Shown here: piece by piece, positions 1-7,669 of the stretch
Layout of the letters: the number at the start of each line of letters is the position of its first letter
Numbering within the stretch: the first letter of the stretch is position 1
Assembly: GCA_964539825.1 (NCBI GenBank)
Contig: CAZIKF010000034.1
Coordinates: 1 to 56,055 of the forward strand
Origin: CAZIKF01 sp964539825
GTDB taxonomy: Bacteria; Muiribacteriota; UBA6191
Direction: 5' to 3'
Length of the DNA stretch: 56,055 nt
Position numbers and translations under genes: made by a program
Notes under the pieces: model-generated
Told to the model about the DNA's origin: nothing
What the model saw: only the letters and a program-made list of their open reading frames with translations
Database searches by the model: none

Positions 1-437
1 CTCTACTATCTACATCGGTATGTCCTCCCGGAGATAAATCCAGATTCCTAGCTTGAAGAGAGAAAGGGGGACAGTCAACTTTTCGAGGGTTGGCTCTCTT
101 TTCTTCTTTCCCTTGAAGTTTGGGAGCTAAGTTGGGGTATTACCGGTTTTCAGGTGGGGGATTAGCCCTGATTTGGGCGTTGTGTGATGCTGGTTTCTTA
201 GTTTTCTATCTAACGAATGGTCTGCTTCGTGGCATTGGGGCTGGGTTATTCACTCCTTTTTGGAGTTTTGAGGCATGGAGTTGTTGGGGTAGGACTTAGT
301 CAGGTGGCGCCAGGGACCTTGTTGTTAAAAGAAAAGGGGTCAGACTAGTTTTTTGACCGCGGGATCCATCTTTTTCTCCGTGGTTGAATTCTCCCCACTC
401 TCGGTCCTTCAACGCGTCCCCAGGTGGTCCCTGGTTT
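1..437. other. Gene-free left edge
   Basis: No convincing gene is visible in this stretch. A 16-codon open segment ending in TAG at 49-51 could be the last residues of a gene lying mostly outside the window, but it is too short to judge. The region holds a 23-nt near-repeat (annotated separately), a repeated CAGGTGG (301-307 and 421-427) and a 9-bp inverted pair CCAGGGACC (310-318) and GGTCCCTGG (426-434). This repeat-rich, non-coding look suits the edge of a small mobile or repetitive element, but nothing proves it. Confidence 0.4.
61..352. repeat. 23-nt near-repeat in two copies, 269 bp apart
   Basis: Positions 61-83 and 330-352 align without gaps at 18 of 23 bases, sharing the pattern AGAAA, then a G-run, then CAG, then TTTT. 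From memory, sequences of the form AAAGGGG followed by CAG and a T-run lie beside IS200-like REP-associated transposases in many genomes; that link is recall, not something seen here. No transposase lies inside the window. Confidence 0.4.
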
Positions 438-989
438 CTATTGTGATTTTCCTATTGGTTTGCAATGAAACCTCTGCCCTTTAATGGCTGCCTCATACAT
501 GAGGCCTTTTTGACCTTTTACGATTACTGCCGTGCCATCCTTAAAGCCAATATTTCTTCCCCATCCTTCCTCCAAAATAGCGAGGGAAACTGAACCGCCA
601 AATTTGAACTCGCCGCTTAAAAATATTTGAAAAGTATCAACATCCTGAAACAGAACTACCTCCGAATATATTTGGCCGCCGAGCTGTAGACCAAAGGATA
701 CCTGGGTTAATTTGCACGTACCGTATAGATTTTCTCCATAGAAAAATTTCCCATTTCCCCCGCCTCCCCCGATTCCTATGGCCACATTGGCTATTCTTGG
801 AAATACTGCATAGCCCACTGAGCTATTAATCAATGCGTTGAGAGAGGGATCAAAATCTCTGAGCTTCTGGATTAGAAGCCGGGCATTTTCTTCCCCGCTT
901 CGTTTATATTTTTTCTTAAAAGGGTGCCAGCCTGCATCGCAGTTAGAAACAAGTATTAGTCCGATCAGGATAGCTACTATCTTATGCAT
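438..989 (-). CDS. SYLF (Ysc84-like) domain lipoprotein
   Basis: The 183-aa product begins with a short hydrophobic signal (MHKIVAILIGLILVSNC) whose Cys17 could be a lipidation site, although Asn before the Cys is not ideal. The rest resembles the SYLF/YSC84 lipid-binding domain: a helix with DPSLNALIN, then GYAVFPRIANVAIGIGGGGG, then a beta-rich half with FGLQLGGQ and a conserved FKFGGSVSLA stretch. Bacterial members are usually envelope proteins of unknown job. It stands alone, on the same strand as the M23 peptidase upstream but 152 bp away. A short odd palindrome, CCATACTATGG (1033-1043), lies in its leader region. The family call is fairly safe; the function is not. Confidence 0.75.
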   Translation of the reverse strand: MHKIVAILIGLILVSNCDAGWHPFKKKYKRSGEENARLLIQKLRDFDPSLNALINSSVGYAVFPRIANVAIGIGGGGGNGKFFYGENLYGTCKLTQVSFGLQLGGQIYSEVVLFQDVDTFQIFLSGEFKFGGSVSLAILEEGWGRNIGFKDGTAVIVKGQKGLMYEAAIKGQRFHCKPIGKSQ

Positions 990-1141
990 TTTAAATTCTT
1001 TGGTTGGTAAGCTCGTCTTATATTCCGGTTCGCCATACTATGGTATCACGTTATAAAAAGTTGGGGAAAAATGGGATCCAGGATCAGGTGCAAATAATAA
1101 GTGGCTGGTTTTTAAAGGGTTTACAAATCGATGCCGCCCTA

Positions 1142-2269
1142 TTATTTCTTTGCGCCTAGCTTTTCCAGGAAGGGTACTGGATTTACGAAGCTTCTTTTGG
1201 AGCCGTAGCCCAGTCTGGATGTTGGGAAATTTTCTGAGGCGTCCCAGATTCCCAGATGGAGGTGTGGGATGTTGCTGTTCCCATAGTAGTAGGGTCTTAT
1301 TGTTCCTATCACCTGGTTTGCTTTCACTTTGCTGCCCTCCTTGAGATCTGAACTCATGTGGCCGTATAGAGCGAAATAAGCGGTTCCGTCCGGCTTCTTG
1401 TGACGCACTACCAGCGCAGGACCGGTTTTGGAAGGATTTGCTCCTCCGAATCCTCCTATGGCAGGGTAGTATTTATGTACGATGCCTTTCGATATCGCAT
1501 GGATTTTATCATCAACGAAAGCGGGGTAGTCTTTGGCTAAGTGCTGGGTTCCATCTCCGTACCAGTCGCGATCATAGGGGCCTGGGTATCCGCATTCGGA
1601 ACATGGGTGAAAGTATTTTGGTTGGTCGGGGGTGCTCTTTTCTTTGTTCCCTTTTTCTCCCAGCAAGTCATCCAGGGATCCAATTGTATTTTCCTTGGGT
1701 GGATTCTTGTTCTCGCCTCGGGGTTTAGGAATCTTCTTGGTGCTGTCAACCACCGCTTTGGTGGGTTTTGAAGGGGAGGGTGCTTTGCGCATTTTCTCAG
1801 TGTAGACAAAGCCAAGCAGCGGCATGATTTGAGAGCTTTCCCTTAAAGCAAGGTTGGAGCCTAGATCTACCTGGTAGGCTACATTGCAGGATTGCCGATT
1901 TTTTTTCCAGTCACCTTCATGGACTTCAAGATCATAACGCGTTCCACTAACCTTCTTAACCTTGATCACTAAGCCCACGTGTCCCTTTTTCTTCAGGGAG
2001 TTTTTCTGTAACACCATGACAGCATTCCTGGCCGGTCTCCTTCCCTTACCAAATCCGAAATTCCATTCCTTATAAATCTTAAGCGGAGCTTTTCCCAGTG
2101 AATATTTCCAGCTCCCCTTTGGTTTCTTGTGCTTCTTTTTTAGCTGGGCGGCCACATAGGACACCGAATTACCCCTCAGGAAGGGGAGTTTTTTTCCCTG
2201 GTCGCAGGTGAATGAAAAGGATGAGATGGTGAGTGAAAAGAAGAGAATTATGGGGGGTAATGTCTTCAT
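1142..2269 (-). CDS. Secreted M23-family (LytM) peptidase with degenerate CHAP-like N-terminal half
   Basis: This is a 375-aa exported protein with signal peptide at residues 1-21. The C-terminal half (about 235-370) is an M23 zinc endopeptidase that should cut peptidoglycan cross-bridges: HxxxD at H243/D247, YGHM at H304 and the HLH motif at H336/H338 are all present, so it looks catalytically complete. Residues 30-160 resemble a CHAP amidase core (SYVAAQL, then GHVGLVI with H97, then EVHEGDW), but no Cys sits at the usual CHAP nucleophile position, so this half may only bind wall. A charged Pro/Lys linker (160-215) joins the two. It is monocistronic, and the start is set by the signal peptide. 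Confidence 0.85.
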   Translation of the reverse strand: MKTLPPIILFFSLTISSFSFTCDQGKKLPFLRGNSVSYVAAQLKKKHKKPKGSWKYSLGKAPLKIYKEWNFGFGKGRRPARNAVMVLQKNSLKKKGHVGLVIKVKKVSGTRYDLEVHEGDWKKNRQSCNVAYQVDLGSNLALRESSQIMPLLGFVYTEKMRKAPSPSKPTKAVVDSTKKIPKPRGENKNPPKENTIGSLDDLLGEKGNKEKSTPDQPKYFHPCSECGYPGPYDRDWYGDGTQHLAKDYPAFVDDKIHAISKGIVHKYYPAIGGFGGANPSKTGPALVVRHKKPDGTAYFALYGHMSSDLKEGSKVKANQVIGTIRPYYYGNSNIPHLHLGIWDASENFPTSRLGYGSKRSFVNPVPFLEKLGAKK

Positions 2270-2650
2270 GATTATCTAAGATCCTTTCGGGGTAAAACTC
2301 AATTCTCCGACAGGCTCTTGGCCTCCTTTTCAAGTGTATTCACTGATGATTGGAATTGTAAGTGTTTTTAGCCCGGATTTTTTTTGCAGGTTCCGGATTG
2401 AGAATCGACTTTTTGGCAGGTCCTTTCCCGGTCATCCTTCAAGTTAATTCCATTGAGGTCAAAGACTGGTAACTCGAAGAGATGACATCTGGCGCGAACC
2501 GCTTAATTGTCAAATTTGGCAATTAATTTCTATTATTGGCCGTATGACGTCAAAGATGGCACTTAGTAAAGGTATTAGTATTGCTATAAGTTGCTAAATA
2601 TGGCATATTAAGTATGAATAAAGGTTATAAAATGACAAAAGGGGCAACTT
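2270..2650. other. 381-bp intergenic region upstream of hipBA
   Basis: No gene is seen here. It holds the divergent control region between the M23 peptidase (leftward) and hipBA (rightward). Besides the 24-bp palindrome annotated separately, an odd palindrome AATATGGCATATT lies at 2597-2609, 41 bp before the hipB start, and the last 130 bp are clearly AT-rich. AAAAGGGG at 2637-2644 is a good ribosome-binding site for the GTG at 2651. Confidence 0.6.
2503..2526. promoter_or_regulatory. 24-bp palindrome, candidate HipB operator
   Basis: The two 12-nt arms, TTAATTGTCAAA and TTTGGCAATTAA, are reverse complements at 11 of 12 positions. HipB-type repressors are dimers that bind such palindromes upstream of their own operon, so autoregulation is the likely role. 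The distance to the hipB start (about 125 bp) means the promoter should lie between here and 2640. Confidence 0.6.
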
Positions 2651-3001
2651 GTGAGATTTGTTGAGGAGCTTTCGGATGGCGCTACTTTGAAGCAGATAGG
2701 TAGTCGAATTGCACGTTATCGTCTGAACAGGAATTTGACTCAAGATGTTTTGGCAAAGGAAGCTGGTATTTCTAAGAGAACACTTCACAGGATCGAACAC
2801 GGGCAGTCCACCCAGCTTTCAAATCTGATCCGTGTTTTACGGGCACTTAATTTGCTCGGAAACATGGAGGCCCTTATTCCCGAGCCTGCTATCAGTCCAA
2901 TTCAGCAAGTCAAAATTCAGGGTAAAAGGCGTAGGCGTGCCTCTTCGAGCACAAATGAGCAGGCCTCGAAAGTACCATGGTCATGGGGGGATGATGAATG
3001 A
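2651..3001 (+). CDS. hipB: HipB-like XRE-family antitoxin/repressor
   Basis: The 116-aa protein carries an XRE-type helix-turn-helix at about residues 14-70 (IGSRIARYRLNRNLTQ, then LAKEAGISKRTLHRIEHG). In the HipB family this domain dimerises, binds operators of its own operon and holds the HipA kinase inactive. The last 40 residues are basic then acidic (KRRRRA to SWGDDE) and probably disordered; such tails help control stability in known HipB proteins. The start is GTG with AAAAGGGG just upstream. Its stop overlaps the hipA start as ATGA, so the two are translationally coupled, which favours an antitoxin/toxin pair. Confidence 0.85.
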   Translation: MRFVEELSDGATLKQIGSRIARYRLNRNLTQDVLAKEAGISKRTLHRIEHGQSTQLSNLIRVLRALNLLGNMEALIPEPAISPIQQVKIQGKRRRRASSSTNEQASKVPWSWGDDE

Positions 3002-4311
3002 CCAATGCTACGGTAATGCTCTGGGGTAAGGCTATTGGGGCTGTAGGATGGGATGAAAAGGCGGGGATTGCCAACTTTGAGTATGATCCTGCATTTGCAG
3101 GCAGTAATATTGAAGTTGCTCCTCTGACAATGCCCCTATCAACCAGCATATATTCCTTCCCAGCCCTACCACGCGACACTTTTCATGGACTTCCCGGCCT
3201 TCTTGCAGATTCTTTGCCAGACGCATTCGGTAATGCTCTCATTGATGCATGGTTGGCACGCGAAGGGCGTGACCCCAATAGCTTCAATCCTGTCGAACGT
3301 CTTTGTTATACCGGAAGTAGGGGTATGGGCGCGTTGGAGTATAAACCGGCAATTGGAATTTTAGGTAAGAAGTCTACACCTGTAGATGTTCAAAAATTGG
3401 TCGAACTTGCTAGTAAGATCTTAACTAAACGTGAGAAGCTTCGGGCTTCTTTTGCTCCTACCGATGAAGAAGATTCCTTGAGCGATATCTTGAGAGTCGG
3501 TACATCCGCAGGAGGAGCCAGGGCAAAGGCGGTCATCGCCTGGAATCCAGAAACGGATGAAGTGCGCTCAGGCCAGGTCAAAGCTGAAAAGGGCTTTTCT
3601 TACTGGCTTCTGAAATTTGATGGGGTTTCGGGTAATAAGGATAAAGAGCTGGAAGATCCGGTGGGTTACGGTCTGATCGAATACGCCTATTATAAAATGG
3701 CACTGGCAGCCGGAATAGAAATGACAGAATGTCGCTTGCTCAAAGAAAATGGTAGGAGCCACTTCATGACCCGTCGCTTTGACCGCTCCGATTCCGGTAG
3801 AAAAATCCATATGCTTTCCCTGGGGGCCATACAACATTTCGATTTCAAGAAGGCTGGGGTTTACTCTTATGAGCAGGTACTGCGTATCATCCGAAAGCTG
3901 GGAATGCCTATGAATAGAATTGAGGAACAGTTCCGAAGGATGGCGTTTAACATCATCGGGCGTAATCAAGATGATCATGTAAAGAATATCTCATTCCTTA
4001 TGGATAGATCAGGAATCTGGTCTCTGTCTCCCGCTTTTGATATGACCTATAGTTACAATCCAGTCGGTGACTGGACAGGTATTCATCAAATGATGCTCAA
4101 CGGCAAACGCGACAACTTCTCAATTGAGGACTTTCAAGCTTGTGCCAGGAACATATCCATGAAAAGTGGTCGCGCAGAGGAGATACTTCAACAGGTGCAA
4201 AAGGTCATTCTAAGGTGGATGGAGTTTGCGCGAAAGGCCGGTGTGCCAAATGAATTTGCTAAAAAAATCGCCAAAGCCCATCGTACGGACATTCTAGATT
4301 CGGGCTCTTGA
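2998..4311 (+). CDS. hipA: HipA-family serine/threonine kinase toxin
   Basis: At 437 aa this matches full-length HipA (about 440 aa), with the N-terminal subdomain and the kinase core in one chain. The glycine-rich loop with GTSAGGARAKA starts near residue 168 and contains the serine that autophosphorylates in E. coli HipA. The catalytic loop is NQDDHVKN (323-330) and the metal-binding Asp is D348 in SPAFDM. The kinase motifs look intact. E. coli HipA phosphorylates glutamyl-tRNA synthetase and causes growth arrest; the target here is unknown. It overlaps hipB by 4 nt. A second HipA-type locus of different architecture lies at 52.5-53.9 kb. Confidence 0.9.
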   Translation: MTNATVMLWGKAIGAVGWDEKAGIANFEYDPAFAGSNIEVAPLTMPLSTSIYSFPALPRDTFHGLPGLLADSLPDAFGNALIDAWLAREGRDPNSFNPVERLCYTGSRGMGALEYKPAIGILGKKSTPVDVQKLVELASKILTKREKLRASFAPTDEEDSLSDILRVGTSAGGARAKAVIAWNPETDEVRSGQVKAEKGFSYWLLKFDGVSGNKDKELEDPVGYGLIEYAYYKMALAAGIEMTECRLLKENGRSHFMTRRFDRSDSGRKIHMLSLGAIQHFDFKKAGVYSYEQVLRIIRKLGMPMNRIEEQFRRMAFNIIGRNQDDHVKNISFLMDRSGIWSLSPAFDMTYSYNPVGDWTGIHQMMLNGKRDNFSIEDFQACARNISMKSGRAEEILQQVQKVILRWMEFARKAGVPNEFAKKIAKAHRTDILDSGS

Positions 4312-4399
4312 TCCCGCCATTTTGGGCTGCAATACATTGTTTGATGAATTCATATACAGTATCTCATTGGATGATTCATGCCGATTGAGGAGGTTTGCC

Positions 4400-4828
4400 A
4401 TGCGAGGATTGAACATATCGCTATTGATTCTATTTTCCTGGAATTACCCGATTTTTTCCTATGAGGTTTATGGACCGCCGAAAATAGTGCATGAAGCATT
4501 GAAGAAGATGACCTATCGTTCTGGTGTAAAAAAGGCGGTTAGAGAACTTCTCAGGGAGTCCCCTTTACAAGGAAAAAAGAACTCCAAGCTTCTGGAAGGG
4601 GTCCTCATAAAAATTGAAGGTTTCTACGGAAGGGCCAGGGGGCATGATATCTTGAGAGTTGTTTACCTCTCCCAGGTCGTCTGTCGGGTTTATGGGGTCA
4701 TGTACTTTGAGAAGGGACCTGCGTATTTCTATATTGATTCCTATAATTCTTCTGATGACTGGAGAGTAGTGGATATATCCCTTGCTATGCGACCGCAGGA
4801 AATCCTGCCAAGAGAGCTTTATGAATGA
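4400..4828 (+). CDS. Small exported protein of unknown function
   Basis: I do not recognise this 142-aa protein. The start is placed at ATG 4400 because GAGGAGG (4387-4393) precedes it at ideal spacing and the product then opens with a signal peptide (MRGLNISLLILFSWNYPIFS); an upstream in-frame ATG would spoil this. The mature part is mixed: a helical, basic first half (VHEALKKM, VKKAVRELLRES) and a second half with IEGFYGRARGHD and YFYIDSYNSSDDW, which looks like a small beta sheet. Its stop codon overlaps the start of the phosphatase gene by 8 nt, so the two are co-translated. Confidence 0.6.
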   Translation: MRGLNISLLILFSWNYPIFSYEVYGPPKIVHEALKKMTYRSGVKKAVRELLRESPLQGKKNSKLLEGVLIKIEGFYGRARGHDILRVVYLSQVVCRVYGVMYFEKGPAYFYIDSYNSSDDWRVVDISLAMRPQEILPRELYE

Positions 4829-5660
4829 ATCCCCTTTAGACCAGCCAGCCGAGAAACTTGATGGGAAGAATCTTCTTTATTCTATTCAAAAGATCACTCT
4901 TGAAGGTTCGAAGTTAGCACTTAGCCATTTTGGGCACGCGTCTTCACGATTAAAAGTGGACAGTAGTACTGTCACTGAAGCTGATATTGAAGTCGAGAAG
5001 CTACTAAGGGAGCGCCTGCATACCTTGCTCCCGGGGGCCGCTTTCATTGGCGAGGAAAGTTTGGGTGACCCTCTCTCTTTAAAAAGAACCAGGGAATCTG
5101 AGTGGGTGTGGGTAGTTGATCCCATTGATGGCACAGCGCTATTTAGCAGTGGACTCAGTACCTATGCTGTGTGTGTCGGTCTGCTTCGTAACGGAATCCC
5201 ATGGGCTGGCTCGATGGCACTTCCAGCTCTTGGGCAATGCTATAGTGCTCTACATGGACTGGGTGCCTTTCTCGACGATGTTCCCATTTCGGTGATGAAC
5301 GAAGAGCCTCCCCTGGACCAGGATTATCTTTGCTTGTCTCGCAATGCTCATCATTACCTGGATGTGAACTATGCCGGTAAGGTACTTTGCTTTGGAAGTA
5401 CAGCCTATCATTTCGCGTTGGTAGCTGCTGGAATCGCACTCGGAGCTGTGGGCCGGGCACACATATGGGACCACGTGGCTACCGCGGCCATTATTAAGGA
5501 AGCCGGTGGGAAGATTCGACACTTGGATGGTCGAGAGGTGGACTGGGTAAAAGCCTGTGATGGGGCACACTTTGATGTTCCCCTGGCTGCAGCTTCACCC
5601 GTTTTATGGGACCGAATGGTGAAAGGTGTCAGTCTGCGGGAATCCCCCAAGCACTCTTAG
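4821..5660 (+). CDS. Inositol monophosphatase-family phosphatase
   Basis: This 279-aa enzyme has the metal-binding motifs of the IMPase/SuhB/HisN/CysQ superfamily: GEES (E78/E79), DPIDGT (D100, D103) and WDHVATAA (W216, D217). These proteins remove phosphate from small sugar-like phosphates using magnesium. TVTEAD at residues 50-55 also fits. I cannot tell whether the substrate is inositol phosphate, histidinol phosphate or 3-phosphoadenosine 5-phosphate. ATG 4821 overlaps the previous stop; an in-frame ATG at 4782 would lie inside the upstream gene. It precedes a lipid acyltransferase, but no shared pathway is obvious. Confidence 0.85.
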   Translation: MNESPLDQPAEKLDGKNLLYSIQKITLEGSKLALSHFGHASSRLKVDSSTVTEADIEVEKLLRERLHTLLPGAAFIGEESLGDPLSLKRTRESEWVWVVDPIDGTALFSSGLSTYAVCVGLLRNGIPWAGSMALPALGQCYSALHGLGAFLDDVPISVMNEEPPLDQDYLCLSRNAHHYLDVNYAGKVLCFGSTAYHFALVAAGIALGAVGRAHIWDHVATAAIIKEAGGKIRHLDGREVDWVKACDGAHFDVPLAAASPVLWDRMVKGVSLRESPKHS

Positions 5661-5705
5661 GTTGGCAGGGCACTCCAGTTGCTTTTGGGTATATGAGGTG
5701 AAACC

Positions 5706-6548
5706 ATTCTAAGAAAATTCCTTTTCTTTCTTCCCGGTCGTCTTCTTTCGCTGTTACCCAGAAGTGTTCAAATGTTCCTGGGTCGTCGATTGGGTGACCT
5801 GGCTTTTCAACTGATCAAGAAGCGTCGTGAAATCACGATTGCAAACTTAGAAATCGCTTTCCCTGAGCGAGAAGCAAGACCTCTGGCCAGGGCTTCTTTT
5901 CAGCATCTTGGCTGTGTGCTGATCGACACACTATGCCTCCCCTATTTGATTTCAACTTTGAGAAAATGGATTCTTTACGAGGGGATGGAAGTCTTTGAGC
6001 GTTGTGCACAAGAACAGCAGGGGGTCCTTCTCCTGACGGCTCATTTTGGGAGTTGGGAGGTCATTGGGCTTGCTACAAAGCTCCTGGGTCTTCCCATGCA
6101 TGGGCTCTATCAAAGGCAGACGAATCCATTCACCGATGATTGGTTTTACCAGCTAAGAGCAAATTCAGGACTGAAATTAATTGAGAAGAAAAGCGGGCTG
6201 CGTGCCAGGATTAAAGAAGTCATTGTGGCTGGCGATCTCTTTGGTTTGGTCGGCGACCAGGGACGGGGTCAAAGAATTGAGTTTTTTGGGAAGGAAACAG
6301 ATTTTCCTAAGGGGCCCGCCACCCTGGCCCTCAAGCATGGTACTCCCATGTATTTCACGGTATGTATTCGTGAAGGTAATTTCCTGAAAGTGAAAGTTCT
6401 GGGGGAGGTTTCTCTCTTGGAGGGTGACACTGAGGAGGAAATTGTCTTCAAAACTTCCAAGGCTTATGCAAGGCTCCTCGAAGATCTGGTCAGGAAATAT
6501 CCAGAACAATACTTCTGGGTTCATGATATGTGGAGACTGTTTAAGTAG
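5706..6548 (+). CDS. LpxL/HtrB-family lipid A acyltransferase, probable ATT start
   Basis: The protein belongs to the lysophospholipid/lipid A acyltransferase family: the catalytic HxxxxE motif is HFGSWE (H113/E118 with the start used here), followed by the membrane-binding GLYQRQTNPFTD region and a GDQGRGQ stretch. It would add a secondary acyl chain to lipid A at the inner membrane. The first ATG in frame (5772) cuts off a typical N-terminus (KFLFFLPGRLLSLLPR). The frame stays open to a stop at 5694, and the only plausible start there is ATT 5706, with a strong Shine-Dalgarno GAGGTG (5695-5700) five bases before it. With this start it is 280 aa, close to the family norm of about 300. Confidence 0.8.
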   Translation: MLRKFLFFLPGRLLSLLPRSVQMFLGRRLGDLAFQLIKKRREITIANLEIAFPEREARPLARASFQHLGCVLIDTLCLPYLISTLRKWILYEGMEVFERCAQEQQGVLLLTAHFGSWEVIGLATKLLGLPMHGLYQRQTNPFTDDWFYQLRANSGLKLIEKKSGLRARIKEVIVAGDLFGLVGDQGRGQRIEFFGKETDFPKGPATLALKHGTPMYFTVCIREGNFLKVKVLGEVSLLEGDTEEEIVFKTSKAYARLLEDLVRKYPEQYFWVHDMWRLFK

Positions 6549-6550
6549 AC

Positions 6551-6588
6551 TTGACAACTAAACATCAAAACGATATTATTTCAATATC
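6551..6588 (+). promoter_or_regulatory. Sigma-70-type promoter with inverted repeat over the -10 box
   Basis: TTGACA (6551-6556) and TATTAT (6574-6579) are separated by exactly 17 bases, close to the housekeeping consensus. An inverted repeat, GATATT then 5 bases then AATATC (6572-6588), covers the -10 box, so a bound repressor would block it. The operon it drives encodes a ribbon-helix-helix protein, a family that often regulates itself through such sites. The predicted RNA start near 6587 gives a 30-nt leader. Confidence 0.7.
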
Positions 6589-6616
6589 ATTTTGAATATT
6601 TGAAAGGGCGGTTGTC

Positions 6617-7480
6617 ATGAGTCGTGAAATTTCTCGTAGTACTCTGAGTGGATGGTTCATCTTATTGGTTCAACTCCTGGTGTTTGTCGGCGGAGTGGTG
6701 ATGCTGACCCAGAGTATGATTATTCCGGCAATTTTTGCACTCGTTCTCTTTATCTTTAATTTCTTTGGTTTTTTCGTTCTACAGCCCAATACATCACAGG
6801 TACTGGTGCTTTTTGGGAATTACAAGGGGACTGTGAAAAAGAGCGGCTTTCACTGGGTAAACCCGCTTATGTTCCCCGCTGCCCTTCCTTCTCTCAAAGT
6901 TTCTCTAAGATCCCGTAACCTCAACGGAGAGACTCTGAAAGTCAATGACAAGAAGGGAAATCCCATTGAAATCGCGGCTGTTGTGGTCTGGCATGTTTCG
7001 GACACATTCCAGGCACTTTTTGAGGTGGATCAATTCAAAGAATATGTTCGCATCCAGTCAGAGGCAGCGGTTCGACTCCTGGCCAACTCATATCCTTATG
7101 ATCATGGCGAGGATGGAGAAACGACACTGAGATGCGGGGTGGATGAAGTCTCGAATGCACTAGCCAGAGAGTTACAGGAAAGGCTCAAGAAGGCTGGCGT
7201 AACAGTAGAAGAAGCTCGTTTATCACACCTTGTATATGCTCCGGAAATAGCTGGTGCCATGCTCAGGCGTCAACAGGCCGAAGCGGTGATAGCAGCCCGT
7301 CAGAAAATTGTAACTGGTGCCGTAAGTATGGTGGGTATGGCACTGGATTACCTTAAGGAAAATGGTGTTGTGAATCTTGATGAGGAGCGCAAGGCAGCGA
7401 TGGTTAGTAATCTCCTCGTAATTCTCTGCGGAGATAAAGAAGCAAGTCCAGTAATCAATACGGGCACTCTATACGCTTGA
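6617..7480 (+). CDS. SPFH/band 7 domain membrane protein
   Basis: This 287-aa protein has two N-terminal transmembrane helices (about 10-32 and 36-55), then an SPFH/stomatin domain (LQPNTSQVLVLFGNYKGTV, KVNDKKGNPIEIAAVVVWHV) and a helical tail with EEARLSHLVYAPEIAGAMLRRQQAEAVIAARQKIV, the typical oligomerising region. SPFH proteins form ring-shaped membrane assemblies and organise membrane microdomains or control proteases. It is followed 25 bp later by a 51-aa ribbon-helix-helix protein. I recall this pairing as recurrent across bacteria, but its meaning is unknown. Confidence 0.88.
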   Translation: MSREISRSTLSGWFILLVQLLVFVGGVVMLTQSMIIPAIFALVLFIFNFFGFFVLQPNTSQVLVLFGNYKGTVKKSGFHWVNPLMFPAALPSLKVSLRSRNLNGETLKVNDKKGNPIEIAAVVVWHVSDTFQALFEVDQFKEYVRIQSEAAVRLLANSYPYDHGEDGETTLRCGVDEVSNALARELQERLKKAGVTVEEARLSHLVYAPEIAGAMLRRQQAEAVIAARQKIVTGAVSMVGMALDYLKENGVVNLDEERKAAMVSNLLVILCGDKEASPVINTGTLYA

Positions 7481-7505
7481 TTCAGGCGGAAGTAAATCTC
7501 TGCTT

Positions 7506-7661
7506 ATGTCTCAAAAAAAGGATAAGAAGTCTTTCTTGCTTCGCCTGGACCCAGATCTATATAAAGAGTTGGAAGCCTGGTCCCAGGATGAGTTTCGCAG
7601 TGTCAACGGACAGGTGGAATACCTGCTCGTACAAGCCGTGAAAAAGAGGAAAAATCTGTAA
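7506..7661 (+). CDS. Arc-like ribbon-helix-helix DNA-binding protein, 51 aa
   Basis: A short open frame follows the SPFH gene. After a basic start (MSQKKDKKS) comes FLLRLDPDLYKELEAW, the beta strand and first helix of a ribbon-helix-helix domain, then SVNGQVEYLLVQAVKK, the second helix with its signature Asn. Dimers of this fold insert the strand into the major groove. It is very likely cotranscribed with the SPFH gene and may be its regulator: an inverted repeat overlaps the promoter at 6572-6588. The gene ends 8 bp before the convergent sulfotransferase gene. Confidence 0.8.
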   Translation: MSQKKDKKSFLLRLDPDLYKELEAWSQDEFRSVNGQVEYLLVQAVKKRKNL

Positions 7662-7669
7662 ATAGGCTC

